Positions 43,904-55,300 of a DNA stretch of 64,000 nt are shown one piece after another (position 1 is the stretch's first letter; each line of letters starts with the position of its first letter). Source of the DNA: Nocardiopsis kunsanensis DSM 44524 (GTDB lineage Bacteria; Actinomycetota; Actinomycetes; Streptosporangiales; Streptosporangiaceae); contig NZ_ANAY01000011.1 of the NCBI RefSeq assembly GCF_000340965.1, positions 1 to 64,000 on the forward strand, in the 5' to 3' direction. The translations under genes and the position numbers were made by a program. A model generated the notes under the pieces. It did no database searches. It was not told the DNA's origin and saw only the letters and a program-made list of their open reading frames with translations.

Positions 43904-44239
43904 ATGGCACAGAAGGTCCAGGTTTTCCTGGTCGACGACCTCGACGGCGGCGAGGCCGAGGAGACGGTGACGTTCGGGCTCGACGGCTCGATGTACGAAA
44001 TCGACCTCAGTGCGGGTAATGCCGCCAAGCTCCGTGAAGCCCTCGGCTCCTTCGTCGAGGTGGCCCGCAAGGCACCGGCCAAGACCGGCCGCGGAGCGAA
44101 GAAGAGCAGCCGCAATACTCCCAGCCGCGAGCGCAGCGCCGAGATTCGCGCTTGGGCCAAGGCTGCGGGGAAGCCCGTCAATGAGCGTGGCCGTATCCCC
44201 GCTGCGATCGTCGCCGAATATGAGGCGGTCAAGGGATAG
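43904..44239 (+). CDS. lsr2: nucleoid-associated protein Lsr2
   Basis: A 111-aa xenogeneic silencer that bridges AT-rich DNA. The N-terminal dimerisation domain (residues 1-60, VQVFLVDDLDGGEAEETV) is followed by a basic linker (APAKTGRGAKKSSRN). The C-terminal DNA-binding domain ends in IRAWAKAAGKPVNERGRIPAAI, with the AT-hook-like RGR at 95-97. ATG 43904 follows GAAAGG. It sits upstream of clpC, its usual neighbour. Confidence 0.97.
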   Translation: MAQKVQVFLVDDLDGGEAEETVTFGLDGSMYEIDLSAGNAAKLREALGSFVEVARKAPAKTGRGAKKSSRNTPSRERSAEIRAWAKAAGKPVNERGRIPAAIVAEYEAVKG

Positions 44240-44607
44240 CTTTGCCGGTAGCCTCGGTTCGCCGAAATGTTGTCACTTCTTGATGAATGGCGCCGGTGGG
44301 CGCGAGGGGCATGGGCGCACATCCCGGGGCCGTGAACGAAAGGCCCTGTGACACGGGGATGCAGGGGATAACTCTGGGCCGTGGGTGCCGGGGGGCGACG
44401 CGGTCCGAACCGAAAATTCTTCAGTGGAGCGCGGCATGCGGAAGGCGCAGCCGCGCACTCCCGCGAGCGGCCGGTTCGCAGGGCCTCCCGCAGGTGCCTT
44501 CCCGGACTTGCGGCTGCTTGTACCACAAGATTCCGGTCAGACTCCTATCGTCTTCGAGCAGCGCGGTCTGTTCGCTCTCAGCAGATTAATTCGGCGTGCA
44601 CAGGTGC

Positions 44608-44645
44608 GGCCCGGAGACCCCGTGAAGGTCGGAGGTCTCCGGGCC
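44608..44645 (+). terminator. strong hairpin between lsr2 and clpC
   Basis: A perfect 12-base inverted repeat (44608-44619 with 44634-44645) with a 14-base loop. The 673-base gap 44240-44912 holds no gene. The hairpin may end an lsr2 transcript or attenuate a clpC leader. Confidence 0.6.
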
Positions 44646-44648
44646 GTT

Positions 44649-44659
44649 CGCCTTCGGCG
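44649..44659 (+). promoter_or_regulatory. possible ClgR-type site upstream of clpC
   Basis: CGC-N5-GCG (CGCCTTCGGCG) is close to the dyad bound by ClgR, the activator of clp genes in other actinobacteria. One central base differs from the consensus as I recall it. It is about 250 bases before the clpC start. Confidence 0.3.
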
Positions 44660-44912
44660 TACACCGAAATCTGACGAGGCAATTGGTAGTTGGATGTTGG
44701 GTGAACGCCCTATCGTCGGGGAAAGTCTCTGGCACGGGCGGCTGCGGCCGGCCTTGCGGAGGCGTCCGTCTTGGTCGGCGGGCCTGTCGTCCGGCCACGG
44801 ACGGGTGCGGCAGAGCTCCCCGGGGCGGTTATCCCTGTGGGGCCGATATGCGGAAGAGTTGGGTCGGCAAACACCGTCCCTGCCTGACCGCTCTGTAGAG
44901 GAGCGACGAGAC

Positions 44913-47423
<2,511 letters not shown>

Positions 47424-47452
47424 CCACACGTACCGGTCGTGACCGGTCCTGG

Positions 47453-47484
47453 CGCGGGGGCGTCCCTCACGGGGCGCCCCCGCG
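47453..47484 (+). terminator. clpC terminator
   Basis: A perfect 10-base inverted repeat (47453-47462 with 47475-47484), 30 bases after the stop. Confidence 0.7.
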
Positions 47485-47545
47485 GCGTGTGTTCGGGGGC
47501 ATGGCGGCCCTGGCGGAGCGTTCGAGCGGGGGCTAGGGTTCCCAC

Positions 47546-48298
47546 GTGACTGATGATCCTTCCCCCCGGGGCTCCGGTCCCGCACCGGAACCACGACAGG
47601 ACGGCGCACGCCCGGCCCCGCGCCGGCCCGCCTCCGGCAACGGTTGGGGTTTCGCCGTCGGTCTGCTCGTCACCGGCCTGGTGGTCGCTGGGGGAGCGGT
47701 GGGATGCAACGTCCTGTTCGGCTCCCAGGGCCAGAATGCGGCGGGCGGCGCCGACATCGCCGACGTGAACCGTTCGGCCGGCCCCGTGGACCCCGACGAG
47801 ATCGGGGTCGTGCAACGTTTCGGCGCCCCCTCGGCCTCGCACGTGGAGGTCGGGACGGAGGTGGAGTACGGGCTGCACCCGCCCGTGGGCGGCGACCACT
47901 ACGACATCTGGCAGGACTGCGGTGTCTACGAGGAACCCGTCCGAACGGAGCTGGGTGTGCACTCCCAGGAGCACGGCGCGGTCTGGATCACCTATGACGA
48001 GGCGGTACTGGAACCCGACGAGGTCGAGACACTGGCGGCGTACTACAACCCGGGTGACTTCGTCCTGGTCAGTCCGATGGAGAACCTGCCCGCGCCCGTC
48101 GTCGCTTCGGCCTGGGGCGCGCAGGTGGCCTTGGAAGACCCTGCGGACCCGGTGTTGGAGGAGTTCCTGCGCGAGTTCGACCGCGGGGTCACCACCCCCG
48201 AACACGGCGGTCCGTGCAGTGGTGCCTACTCCGGGACCGAGGCCGAGTTCCAGGACGACGGTGAACAGCTCGAGGCCTTGGTGGAGGAGCACGGCTGA
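47546..48298 (+). CDS. DUF3105-type membrane-anchored protein
   Basis: A 250-aa protein. The short Pro/Arg-rich N-terminus is followed by a TM helix (about 32-55) and an extracytoplasmic domain with the HPPVGGDHYDIWQDCGVY region, HSQEHGAVWITYD, and late cysteines (GGPCSGAY). It matches the actinobacterial DUF3105 family, where conserved His/Cys suggest metal or redox binding; the function is unknown. GTG 47546 is six bases after TAGGGT (47534-47539) and is probably leaderless. Confidence 0.85.
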   Translation: MTDDPSPRGSGPAPEPRQDGARPAPRRPASGNGWGFAVGLLVTGLVVAGGAVGCNVLFGSQGQNAAGGADIADVNRSAGPVDPDEIGVVQRFGAPSASHVEVGTEVEYGLHPPVGGDHYDIWQDCGVYEEPVRTELGVHSQEHGAVWITYDEAVLEPDEVETLAAYYNPGDFVLVSPMENLPAPVVASAWGAQVALEDPADPVLEEFLREFDRGVTTPEHGGPCSGAYSGTEAEFQDDGEQLEALVEEHG

Positions 48299-48439
48299 GC
48301 GGGGAGCGGGACGAGTGGGCCCTGCCGGTAGTGGCCCGGGGTACGCCGACACCGGCCCGTAGCGCTCCGGGCGCACCGACAGCGGCCGGACCGGTACCGG
48401 GCAGCCCGTGAGCGGGCCCGAGCGGGCCCCGGCGGGGCC

Positions 48440-49315
48440 TCAGCCGGGCAGCGCGAAGCGTCCGTCGTCCAACGGGTCGACGAGCCCGTCGGAGACCAGA
48501 CCGTCCAGAGCGCGCTCGCGCTGGACCCCGTCGTCCCAGACCGCGTCCAGTGCGTCCTTGGGCACCGGGTGCTCGGCCTCACGCAACACAGCCAGCAGGC
48601 GGCCGCGTACCTGGCGGTCGGTGCCGGCATAGGTCTGTGCGCGCCGGGGCGGCCCGTCGTGGGCCGGTTTGCCGGCCAGCCGCCATGCGCACTGGCCGGC
48701 GATGGGGCAGTCCGCGCACTTGGGCGAACGTGCGGTGCACACCAACGCGCCCAGCTCCATGACCCCCACGGCCCAGCGCGCGGCGACCGACGGCGGCCCG
48801 GGCACGAGCGACTCGGCCAGCGCGACCTCGCCCTTGGTCTGGGTTTTCGGCGGGTACTCGATCCCGGTTTCGGCGCGGGCCAGGACCCGGCGCACGTTGG
48901 TGTCCAGAACGGCGTGGCGCTGTCCGAAAGCGAAGCTCGCAACGGCCGCGGCGGTGTAGGAACCCACCCCCGGGAGCGCCAGCAGGGTCGCGTGGTCGCT
49001 GGGTACCTCACCGCCGTGTTCCTCGGTGATGGCCACCGCGCACGCGTGCAGGCGCAACGCGCGGCGCGGGTAGCCGAGCCGGTTCCACATGCGTACGGCC
49101 TCACCCGAGGGCTCTTCGGCCAGGTCAGCGGGGGTGGGCCACCGTTCCATCCAGGCCTGCCAGGCAGGCAGGACCCGGACGACCGGGGTCTGCTGGAGCA
49201 TGATCTCGCTGACGAGGATCGACCACGGCGAAGCATCGGGGGCACGCCAGGGCAGGTCGCGGGCGTTGGTCTCGTACCACGCCAGAACCGCTGTGCTGTA
49301 AGGGTTGTCGCTCAT
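48440..49315 (-). CDS. mutY: A/G-specific adenine glycosylase
   Basis: A 291-aa base-excision repair enzyme that removes A opposite 8-oxoguanine. HhH-GPD fold: catalytic Glu37 (SEIMLQQT) and Asp138 (VLDTN) are in the same places as in E. coli MutY. The [4Fe-4S] ligands are Cys193, 200, 203 and 209 (C-X6-C-X2-C-X5-C). The C-terminal part (about 215-291) is a shortened MutT-like domain compared with E. coli (350 aa). ATG 49315 is the only good start. Confidence 0.95.
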   Translation of the reverse strand: MSDNPYSTAVLAWYETNARDLPWRAPDASPWSILVSEIMLQQTPVVRVLPAWQAWMERWPTPADLAEEPSGEAVRMWNRLGYPRRALRLHACAVAITEEHGGEVPSDHATLLALPGVGSYTAAAVASFAFGQRHAVLDTNVRRVLARAETGIEYPPKTQTKGEVALAESLVPGPPSVAARWAVGVMELGALVCTARSPKCADCPIAGQCAWRLAGKPAHDGPPRRAQTYAGTDRQVRGRLLAVLREAEHPVPKDALDAVWDDGVQRERALDGLVSDGLVDPLDDGRFALPG

Positions 49316-49378
49316 CTTTTATGGGAATTCGGCGGGTTGGGTAGGTGAGTGGCGCGCAAAAACGCAATACTACGGCCC

Positions 49379-50167
49379 ATGGCGTCAAGTACCGGACACC
49401 CAGGAGCTGTCAGTCGCGAGACCTACTGGAAGCGGCGCGCCCTGGTGTTGGCGGCCTTCCTGGCGGTGATCGCTGTCCTGGCTTATGCCTGCTCGCCCTC
49501 GGCAGGCGAGGAGGGGCAGCAGAACCAGGCCGGGGCGGGCGGTGACACCGAGGCCTCTCCCAGTGTCCCACCGGAGGAGGACAGCGAGAGCGGGAACGAC
49601 GAAGAGGAGACCGAGCCCACCGAGGACCCTTCCCCCTCCGAGGAACCCGCTGAGGACGCCGAAGGCGGCGGGGAGGAAGCGGACGGCGACGGCGACGGCG
49701 GCCCCGACGGTGGCAGCGGTGAGGCAGGCGGCTCCGAAATAGCCGCCCCCGAGAGCGCCGAGGACCCCTGCCGTCCCCAGGACGTCGTCGTCAGTTTCGA
49801 CTTCGAGGAGAAGAAGGGCGAGGAGCAGCAGTACCCCGCCGGGGTGAACCCTTCCTTCGTCGTCGAGGCCGTCAACACCGGGGAGCAGACCTGCACCGTC
49901 GACGTCGGCCCCGAGGCACTGGAGATGGTGATCACCTCCGGCCAGGACTCGGTCTACTCCACGTCCCACTGCCGCAAGGGCGACACGAGCGACGAGCGTC
50001 AGCTCGACCACGGCCGCACGCACCGCTACGTCATCGACTGGGCGCGTGAGCGTTCCTTCTCCGACTGCCGGGGCACCGCATCGGCCGTCGGCAGCGGTTG
50101 GTACCACGCCGAGCTCGGCGGGACCTACAGCGGTGGCGCCGACGACCTGCGTTTCCGTATCGGCTGA
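49379..50167 (+). CDS. membrane-anchored protein with acidic linker
   Basis: A 262-aa protein. It has a short cytosolic start (MASSTGHPGAVSRETYWKRR), one TM helix (about 20-38) and a 90-residue Glu/Gly/Asp/Pro linker. An extracytoplasmic beta-domain (about 128-262) carries four or five cysteines (DPCRPQDVVVSF, GEQTCTVDVG, HCRKG, SDCRG), probably disulfide-bonded. AATACT lies seven bases before ATG 49379 (leaderless); the upstream GTG 49349 is an alternative. The pattern is conserved in actinobacteria next to mutY and radA, but the function is unknown. Confidence 0.8.
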   Translation: MASSTGHPGAVSRETYWKRRALVLAAFLAVIAVLAYACSPSAGEEGQQNQAGAGGDTEASPSVPPEEDSESGNDEEETEPTEDPSPSEEPAEDAEGGGEEADGDGDGGPDGGSGEAGGSEIAAPESAEDPCRPQDVVVSFDFEEKKGEEQQYPAGVNPSFVVEAVNTGEQTCTVDVGPEALEMVITSGQDSVYSTSHCRKGDTSDERQLDHGRTHRYVIDWARERSFSDCRGTASAVGSGWYHAELGGTYSGGADDLRFRIG

Positions 50168-50279
50168 TCGGGCCCGGCCTCCGTGCCGGGTACCGGTTGT
50201 CCCGAACTCCGGCACGACAAGTACTTACCTGGTTACTATGTGTGCTGTCCACTGATTCCCACACGTCTCTGGAGTCATC

Positions 50280-50654
50280 GTGCAGCGCAGCATCCTCGGA
50301 CCTGTCCTCGCCTGTACCGCAGCGGCCGCCTGTGCGGTCGGCCTCGCTGCTCCGGCGTCGGCGGCCCGCACCGACGCCGACTACGTGCTCACCATGGAGT
50401 TCGACAACTCCGGTGAGCAGCGCCAGGTCAGCCTCGACTGCGACCCCGCGGGCGGAACCCACCCCAACGCCGAGGAGGCCTGCGATCTGCTCGCCGAGGC
50501 CGGGACGATCGAGCAGATCCCCGCCGGCGAGGGTTTCTGCACGATGGAGTACAACCCCGTCACGGTCGAGGCCATGGGCGCAGAGGAGTACTCCGAGACC
50601 TTCGGCAACCCCTGTCAGCTCGGACTGGCCAAGGGCGCGGTCTTCGATTTCTGA
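50280..50654 (+). CDS. subtilisin inhibitor-like (SSI) secreted protease inhibitor
   Basis: A 124-aa exported protein of the Streptomyces subtilisin inhibitor family. Signal peptide about 1-28. Signature CDPAGGTHPNAEEAC with two disulfide-forming cysteines, then the reactive loop GFCTMEYNPV: Met89 aligns with the P1 residue of SSI, and Glu90 is P1'. C-terminal CQLG...AVFDF is the family end. GTG 50280 has GGAG six bases upstream. It is monocistronic and converges on radA. It would control extracellular subtilisin-type proteases during development. Confidence 0.95.
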   Translation: MQRSILGPVLACTAAAACAVGLAAPASAARTDADYVLTMEFDNSGEQRQVSLDCDPAGGTHPNAEEACDLLAEAGTIEQIPAGEGFCTMEYNPVTVEAMGAEEYSETFGNPCQLGLAKGAVFDF

Positions 50655-50669
50655 GGGACGGCGGCCCGG

Positions 50670-52043
50670 TCACCCCTCGGCCGGGCGCCGCTTCGGGTGT
50701 TTGGCCACGTGGGTGAGGGCCTCGCTGAGCTCCTCGACCTCGTGGGTCTCGATCCCGGGGACCGGTTCACCGAAGCCCTTGGGCACCACCGCCAGGGTGA
50801 AGCCCAGACGCTGTGCCTCGGCGACCCGGCGGCGCACCCCGGTCACCGCCCGCACGTCCCCGGCCAGGCCCACCTCCCCGATGGCAACGAACCCGGAGGG
50901 CAGGGACTTGTCGTTGAAGGAGCTGCCCGCGGCGATCGCCAGGGCCAGGTCCACGGCCGGTTCGGCCAGGCGCACACCGCCCACGGTCGAGGTGTACACG
51001 TCCATGTTGGCGAGTTTCATCCCGGAGCGCTTTTCCAGGACCGCGAGGATCATGTTCACCCGTCCGGTGTCCAGCCCCGAGGTGGCCCGGCGCGGGGCCG
51101 GGAGCGGGGTGGGTGCGATGAGGGCCTGGATCTCGGTGATGAGGGGACGCTGTCCCTCCAGGGTCACGGTCACGCAGGTGCCGGAGACCGGGTCGGTGCG
51201 CTCGGTGAGGAACAGGCCGCTGGGATCGGGCAGGCCCTCGATGCCGTCCTCGGTGAGCTCGAAGCAGCCGATCTCGTCCGTGGGGCCGTAGCGGTTCTTG
51301 ACCGCGCGCAGCAGCCGTAGCTGGGAATGGCGTTCGCCCTCGAACTGCAGGACCACGTCCACCAGGTGTTCGAGCAGGCGCGGGCCGGCGATGGAGCCGT
51401 CCTTGGTCACGTGGCCGACGAGCACGGTGGCGATGCCGCGTTCCTTGGCGATCTGGATGAGGGCGCCGGTGACCTGACGGACCTGGGTCACTCCGCCCGG
51501 AACGCCGCTGACCTCGGGCGAGACCATCGTCTGCACCGAGTCGACCACGAGCAGGCGCGGCGCGACCGCATCCACGTGGCTGACCAGGGAGGCGATGGAG
51601 GTCTCGGCGGCCAGGTAGAGCTGCTCGGACAAGGCGTCCAGGCGTTCGGCGCGCAGGCGTACCTGCCCGGCCGACTCCTCTCCGGTGATGTAGAGGACGG
51701 GCCCCTGCTGCGCGCGCATGGAGGCGACCTCGAGCAGGAGGGTCGACTTGCCCACACCGGGCTCGCCGGCGAGCAGCACGACCCCGCCGGGCACGGCGCC
51801 TCCGCCCAGTACACGGTCGAGTTCGTCCACTCCGGTGGGTACGGCCTCGGCGGTCTCCACGCTGATCTCGGTGATGGGCCGGGCCCGGGTGCTCACCGGG
51901 GCAGGTGCGACGGAGGCGGGAGCGGGTGCCCCGGCCTCCTCGACGGTGCCCCAGGCTTGGCATTCCCCGCAGCGGCCGACCCATTTGAGGGTGGACCATC
52001 CGCATTCGGTGCACCGGAACGTCGACTTCGCAGCTTTGGCCAT
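50670..52043 (-). CDS. radA: DNA repair protein RadA (Sms)
   Basis: A 457-aa RecA-like helicase acting in recombination intermediates. C4 zinc finger at Cys11, 14, 25 and 28 (CTECGWSTLKWVGRCGEC). RecA-type ATPase with GEPGVGKST near residue 95 and KNRYG. C-terminal Lon-protease-like domain (PSGFVAIGEVGLAGDVRAV). ATG 52043 lies seven bases after TAACGT (52051-52056 on the minus strand), leaderless; the frame extends upstream to 52103. Confidence 0.97.
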   Translation of the reverse strand: MAKAAKSTFRCTECGWSTLKWVGRCGECQAWGTVEEAGAPAPASVAPAPVSTRARPITEISVETAEAVPTGVDELDRVLGGGAVPGGVVLLAGEPGVGKSTLLLEVASMRAQQGPVLYITGEESAGQVRLRAERLDALSEQLYLAAETSIASLVSHVDAVAPRLLVVDSVQTMVSPEVSGVPGGVTQVRQVTGALIQIAKERGIATVLVGHVTKDGSIAGPRLLEHLVDVVLQFEGERHSQLRLLRAVKNRYGPTDEIGCFELTEDGIEGLPDPSGLFLTERTDPVSGTCVTVTLEGQRPLITEIQALIAPTPLPAPRRATSGLDTGRVNMILAVLEKRSGMKLANMDVYTSTVGGVRLAEPAVDLALAIAAGSSFNDKSLPSGFVAIGEVGLAGDVRAVTGVRRRVAEAQRLGFTLAVVPKGFGEPVPGIETHEVEELSEALTHVAKHPKRRPAEG

Positions 52044-52248
52044 GTCCGCCACGTTATCGGCACGGGCAGACACCACCGGATCCGTCCGCCGGAGGGCGGA
52101 CACGCGAGCGGAGATACATGAAAGTTACCTACGAGGCAGGCGACCGAAGATGAAAATTATGTTAAGAATTCTCCAGGGTCTGTCGGGGTGGCGTAAGAAC
52201 CGCGCTCCCCCACTCCATCCACCCCCGCTCACAGGAGAGGAGACCCGC

Positions 52249-53181
52249 GTGTTCCGTCCTGACGACACGTCGGCCCGCACCCCCGCCCCCGGGCGTCTGC
52301 GACGTTGGGCCGCCCGCGTGGCCCTGCCCGCTGCCGCGCTGCTGGGGCTGTCCCTGGCCGGCTCCCCCGTCGCCGCCGAGTCCGCCGATACGACCGGGGA
52401 GATCCCCGGGGCCGCGGCGTTCGAGGAGTACGTGGCGATCGGCGACTCCTTCACGGCCGGACCCCTGGTGGTCCAGCAGCAGGCCCCGCTCCTGGGCTGC
52501 ATGCAGTCCGGCGCCAACTACCCCAAGATGCTCGCCGAACAGCTCGGTGTCGGCGAGCTCGTCGATGTGAGCTGTTCCGGTGCGGTCGTGGAGGACCTCT
52601 ACGAGGCCCAGTTCCACGACCAGCCGGCCCAACTGGAGGCCCTGACCCCGGAGACCGATCTGGTCACCATCGGTATCGGCGGTAACGACTTCGGGTTCGC
52701 CGACGTGCTGATCGAGTGCGCCAAGCGCAGTGTCACCAATCCCTTCGGCAGTCCGTGTTCCGACTACTACGGGGACGAGCTCGACCAGCGCATCGAGAAC
52801 ATGCGCAGCGACATCTCCGGTGTGTTCGACGACGTCTCCGAACGCAGCCCGAACGCCACCGTGGTGTTCGTGGGTTACCTGCAGATCCTGCCCGAGAGCG
52901 GGGGCTGCTGGCCCACCGTGCCGGTCTCCAGCGGGGACGTGCCGTACCTGGACCAGGCCCAGATCGACCTCAATGCGATGCTCTCCGAGGAGGCCGCCGC
53001 GCACGGTGCGACCTTCGTGGACGTCTTCGAACGCGGTCACGACTCCTGCCAGCCCTCCGACGTGCGTTGGGTGGAAGGTGTGGTCCCCGAGAACTCCGCC
53101 GCTCCGGTCCACCCCAACCGGGCGGGGATGGAGGCCACGACCGCCTTCATCGGAGAGGCCCTGGAGGTGCCCGCTCCCTGA
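52249..53181 (+). CDS. secreted SGNH-type lipase/esterase
   Basis: A 310-aa exported hydrolase. Signal peptide about 1-45 (VAAESAD). SGNH blocks: GDSFTAG with nucleophile Ser67 (block I), GIGGND with Asn146 (block III), and HPNRAG with catalytic His288 (block V). Cysteines match the Streptomyces lipase (SCO1725-like) family. GTG 52249 follows AGGAGAGGAG. The likely substrates are lipids or esters outside the cell. It is divergent from radA. Confidence 0.93.
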   Translation: MFRPDDTSARTPAPGRLRRWAARVALPAAALLGLSLAGSPVAAESADTTGEIPGAAAFEEYVAIGDSFTAGPLVVQQQAPLLGCMQSGANYPKMLAEQLGVGELVDVSCSGAVVEDLYEAQFHDQPAQLEALTPETDLVTIGIGGNDFGFADVLIECAKRSVTNPFGSPCSDYYGDELDQRIENMRSDISGVFDDVSERSPNATVVFVGYLQILPESGGCWPTVPVSSGDVPYLDQAQIDLNAMLSEEAAAHGATFVDVFERGHDSCQPSDVRWVEGVVPENSAAPVHPNRAGMEATTAFIGEALEVPAP

Positions 53182-53207
53182 CCCGGTCATGACCTGATCA
53201 GGCTCGG

Positions 53208-53236
53208 CCGCGCTCCCTTCGGGGCGCGGTCTTTTT
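53208..53236 (+). terminator. intrinsic terminator with T-run
   Basis: The stem 53208-53217/53221-53229 (with G-U pairs) is followed by TCTTTTT (53230-53236), the only classical Rho-independent terminator in the window. It lies 26 bases after the lipase stop. Confidence 0.8.
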
Positions 53237-53412
53237 GTGTCCTTATGTGGGGTTCGTGTGCCTGGAGCCAATCAGGTTTTTGCTCGTGTTGAGCCGTGCT
53301 TTGGCTACCTAGAGTGACTTCTTTCTTTCTGTGTGTGACCAATGAAGGAGTGATCGGTTGAGAGACCTGCGTCACAAGGGCGCGGGCAGCCGTGAGACCG
53401 CTGGAGGCATCC

Positions 53413-53994
53413 ATGTATGAACCTCGGCATCACGAGCAAATCAAGGCCTGTCGAACACGCATCGTGAAACGGCAGGCCCGACCCGACCAGAACCCCGCGC
53501 GCGGGGCACGCGCACTCACGACCGCAGCGCTGGCCGCCGCCCTCGCAGTCGGAGCGGCCCCTGCGGCCGCCCACACCGCACAGGCCCCCTCGTCCCCGCC
53601 GACACCGCCCGCCGAGCGTGTCCACCAGTCCCTGTCCGACTCCACCGTGGAGCAGGTCATCGACGCCGCCGAGTCCCAGGCCGGCACCCCGTACGCCTGG
53701 GGCGGCACCGGGCCCGACTCCTTCGACTGCTCCGGCCTGGTGCAGTGGGCCTTCGGGGAGGCGGGCATCGACCTTCCCCGGGTCACCCACGACCAGGTCG
53801 CTCGAGGCAGCAAGGTCTCCTACGAGAACGCGCAGAGGGGCGACATCCTCTACTGGAGCGATGGCGGATACGCCTACCACGTCGCGATCTACCTCGGCGA
53901 CGGCCGCATGATCGACGCCCCCAACTCCGGAGGCCGGGTCGGTGAGCGCGACGTCTACCACGCCAACCTCGCCGGAGCCGTCCGGCTCGGCTGA
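53413..53994 (+). CDS. NlpC/P60 cell-wall hydrolase
   Basis: A 193-aa secreted peptidoglycan peptidase. An N-terminal signal region (about 30-55, [19 protein letters not shown]) follows a long basic start. NlpC/P60 domain (about 75-190): catalytic Cys106 in [10 protein letters not shown], His156 in [11 protein letters not shown], and a later polar residue region APNSG. It cleaves stem-peptide bonds (typically D-Glu-mDAP). ATG 53413 follows GGAGG; GTG 53464 would be shorter. Its leader (53237-53412) is about 175 bases and may be regulated. Confidence 0.92.
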   Translation: MYEPRHHEQIKACRTRIVKRQARPDQNPARGARALTTAALAAALAVGAAPAAAHTAQAPSSPPTPPAERVHQSLSDSTVEQVIDAAESQAGTPYAWGGTGPDSFDCSGLVQWAFGEAGIDLPRVTHDQVARGSKVSYENAQRGDILYWSDGGYAYHVAIYLGDGRMIDAPNSGGRVGERDVYHANLAGAVRLG

Positions 53995-54004
53995 CACCGG
54001 ATGA

Positions 54005-54033
54005 CTCGCCGCGGTGGTCACCGCACCGGCGAG
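54005..54033 (+). terminator. first hairpin after NlpC/P60
   Basis: CTCGCC-GCGGTG (54005-54016) pairs with CACCGC-ACC-GGCGAG (54019-54033), with a three-base bulge. Confidence 0.5.
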
Positions 54034-54050
54034 CCCCGCACCACCGATCC

Positions 54051-54086
54051 CCGGTCCGTCCGTCCCGGTGGCGACGGACGGACCGG
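54051..54086 (+). terminator. second, strong hairpin after NlpC/P60
   Basis: A perfect 14-base inverted repeat (54051-54064 with 54073-54086) with an 8-base loop, 57 bases after the stop. Confidence 0.75.
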
Positions 54087-54167
54087 GACTCGCACCGACC
54101 CCTCCGCCACGCCGCCTTCACGGGGCGGGGAAGCACGGAGCCACCAGGAGCGCATAAACTGGGTCAG

Positions 54168-55103
54168 GTGAGCCCTATCCAGGTCCCAGACGCGCCCGTC
54201 GTCCTGTCGTCGGCGTCGGTCTACCCGGAGAAGACCCCGGCCGCCTTCGAGATCGCCGCGAAGTTGGGGTTCGACGGCGTGGAGGTCCTCGTCTCCTCCG
54301 ATCCGGCGAGCCAGGACATCGACCTGCTGCGGCGTCTGTCGGACTACCACCAGATCCCCGTGACCGCTGTGCACTCGCCCTGTCTCGTCCTCACACAGAG
54401 GGTCTGGGGCAAGGACCCGTGGGGCAAACTCGTCCGCTCCAAGGAGATGGCCGAGGCCCTCGGTGCGAGCACCATCGTCGTCCATCCGGCCTTCCGCTGG
54501 CAGCGCGAGTACGCCCGCGACTTCGAACGCGGCATCGCCCGCATGCAGGACGAGACCGACGTCGTCTTCTCGGTCGAGAACATGTACCCGGTACGCGTAC
54601 GAGAACGCGAGGTCGTGCCCTACGCGCCGAGCTGGAACCCTGTCGACCGCGACTACCCCGACGTCACACTCGACCTGTCGCACACCGCCATGTCCGGTTC
54701 CGACGCCATGGACATGGCCAAGCGCCTGGGCGACCGCCTCTCCCACGTCCACGTCGCCGACGGGTTCGGCGGCCAGAACATCGACGAGCACCTGATCCCC
54801 GGCCGGGGGCGCCAACCCGTCGCCCCGCTGCTCGAGCACCTGGCCACCAACGGGTACGGAGGACAGCTCGTGCTCGAGGTCAGCACACGCAAGGTCCCCG
54901 ACCGCCAGGCGCGCATGCGCGAGCTCGCCGAGGCACTGGCCTTCACACGTCTGCACTTCGCACCGGCCCCTCAGGATCTCGCGGACTCCGGGGGCCGGCG
55001 CGAGCGCATCTCCCTGCTGCGCCGCCGTGCGGGAGAGCCGCCGCGCAACTTCTCCGTCGACCGGGACGGCACCGTCGACGAGGAGAGCGACGGCCGCGAG
55101 TGA
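54168..55103 (+). CDS. sugar phosphate isomerase/epimerase (TIM barrel)
   Basis: A 311-aa AP-endonuclease-2-like barrel. Metal-site segments are visible in order: VFSVENMYP (Glu), TLDLSHTAM (Asp-His), [17 protein letters not shown] and VLEVST (Glu). The C-terminal extension is basic and ends acidic. Relatives interconvert sugars or inositols; the substrate is unknown. GTG 54168 lies seven bases after TAAACT (54155-54160), leaderless. proC follows after 197 bases, as in other actinobacteria. Confidence 0.88.
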   Translation: MSPIQVPDAPVVLSSASVYPEKTPAAFEIAAKLGFDGVEVLVSSDPASQDIDLLRRLSDYHQIPVTAVHSPCLVLTQRVWGKDPWGKLVRSKEMAEALGASTIVVHPAFRWQREYARDFERGIARMQDETDVVFSVENMYPVRVREREVVPYAPSWNPVDRDYPDVTLDLSHTAMSGSDAMDMAKRLGDRLSHVHVADGFGGQNIDEHLIPGRGRQPVAPLLEHLATNGYGGQLVLEVSTRKVPDRQARMRELAEALAFTRLHFAPAPQDLADSGGRRERISLLRRRAGEPPRNFSVDRDGTVDEESDGRE

Positions 55104-55300
55104 CAGGGCTCGTGGCCCCGTGTGTGCACGGACCGGGACGGCCCGTGCACACGAGCGCGCTGCGACCCATAGCGTGGAGGGGAGAGGGCGCGTCGGAGGG
55201 CGCCTTCCGCCGCCGCGACCGCTACTGCGCCGCCGGGCTCCCGTCGCGGACGTGAAGGCGGGCAGTGCCGGCCGGGCGCGCCCGAAAGAAAGGAATCCTC

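Noticed and set aside
53237..53412. Possible c-di-AMP (ydaO-type) riboswitch before the NlpC/P60 gene.
   Set aside because: Context fits, but I could not align the conserved ydaO core segments; only a long leader is supported.
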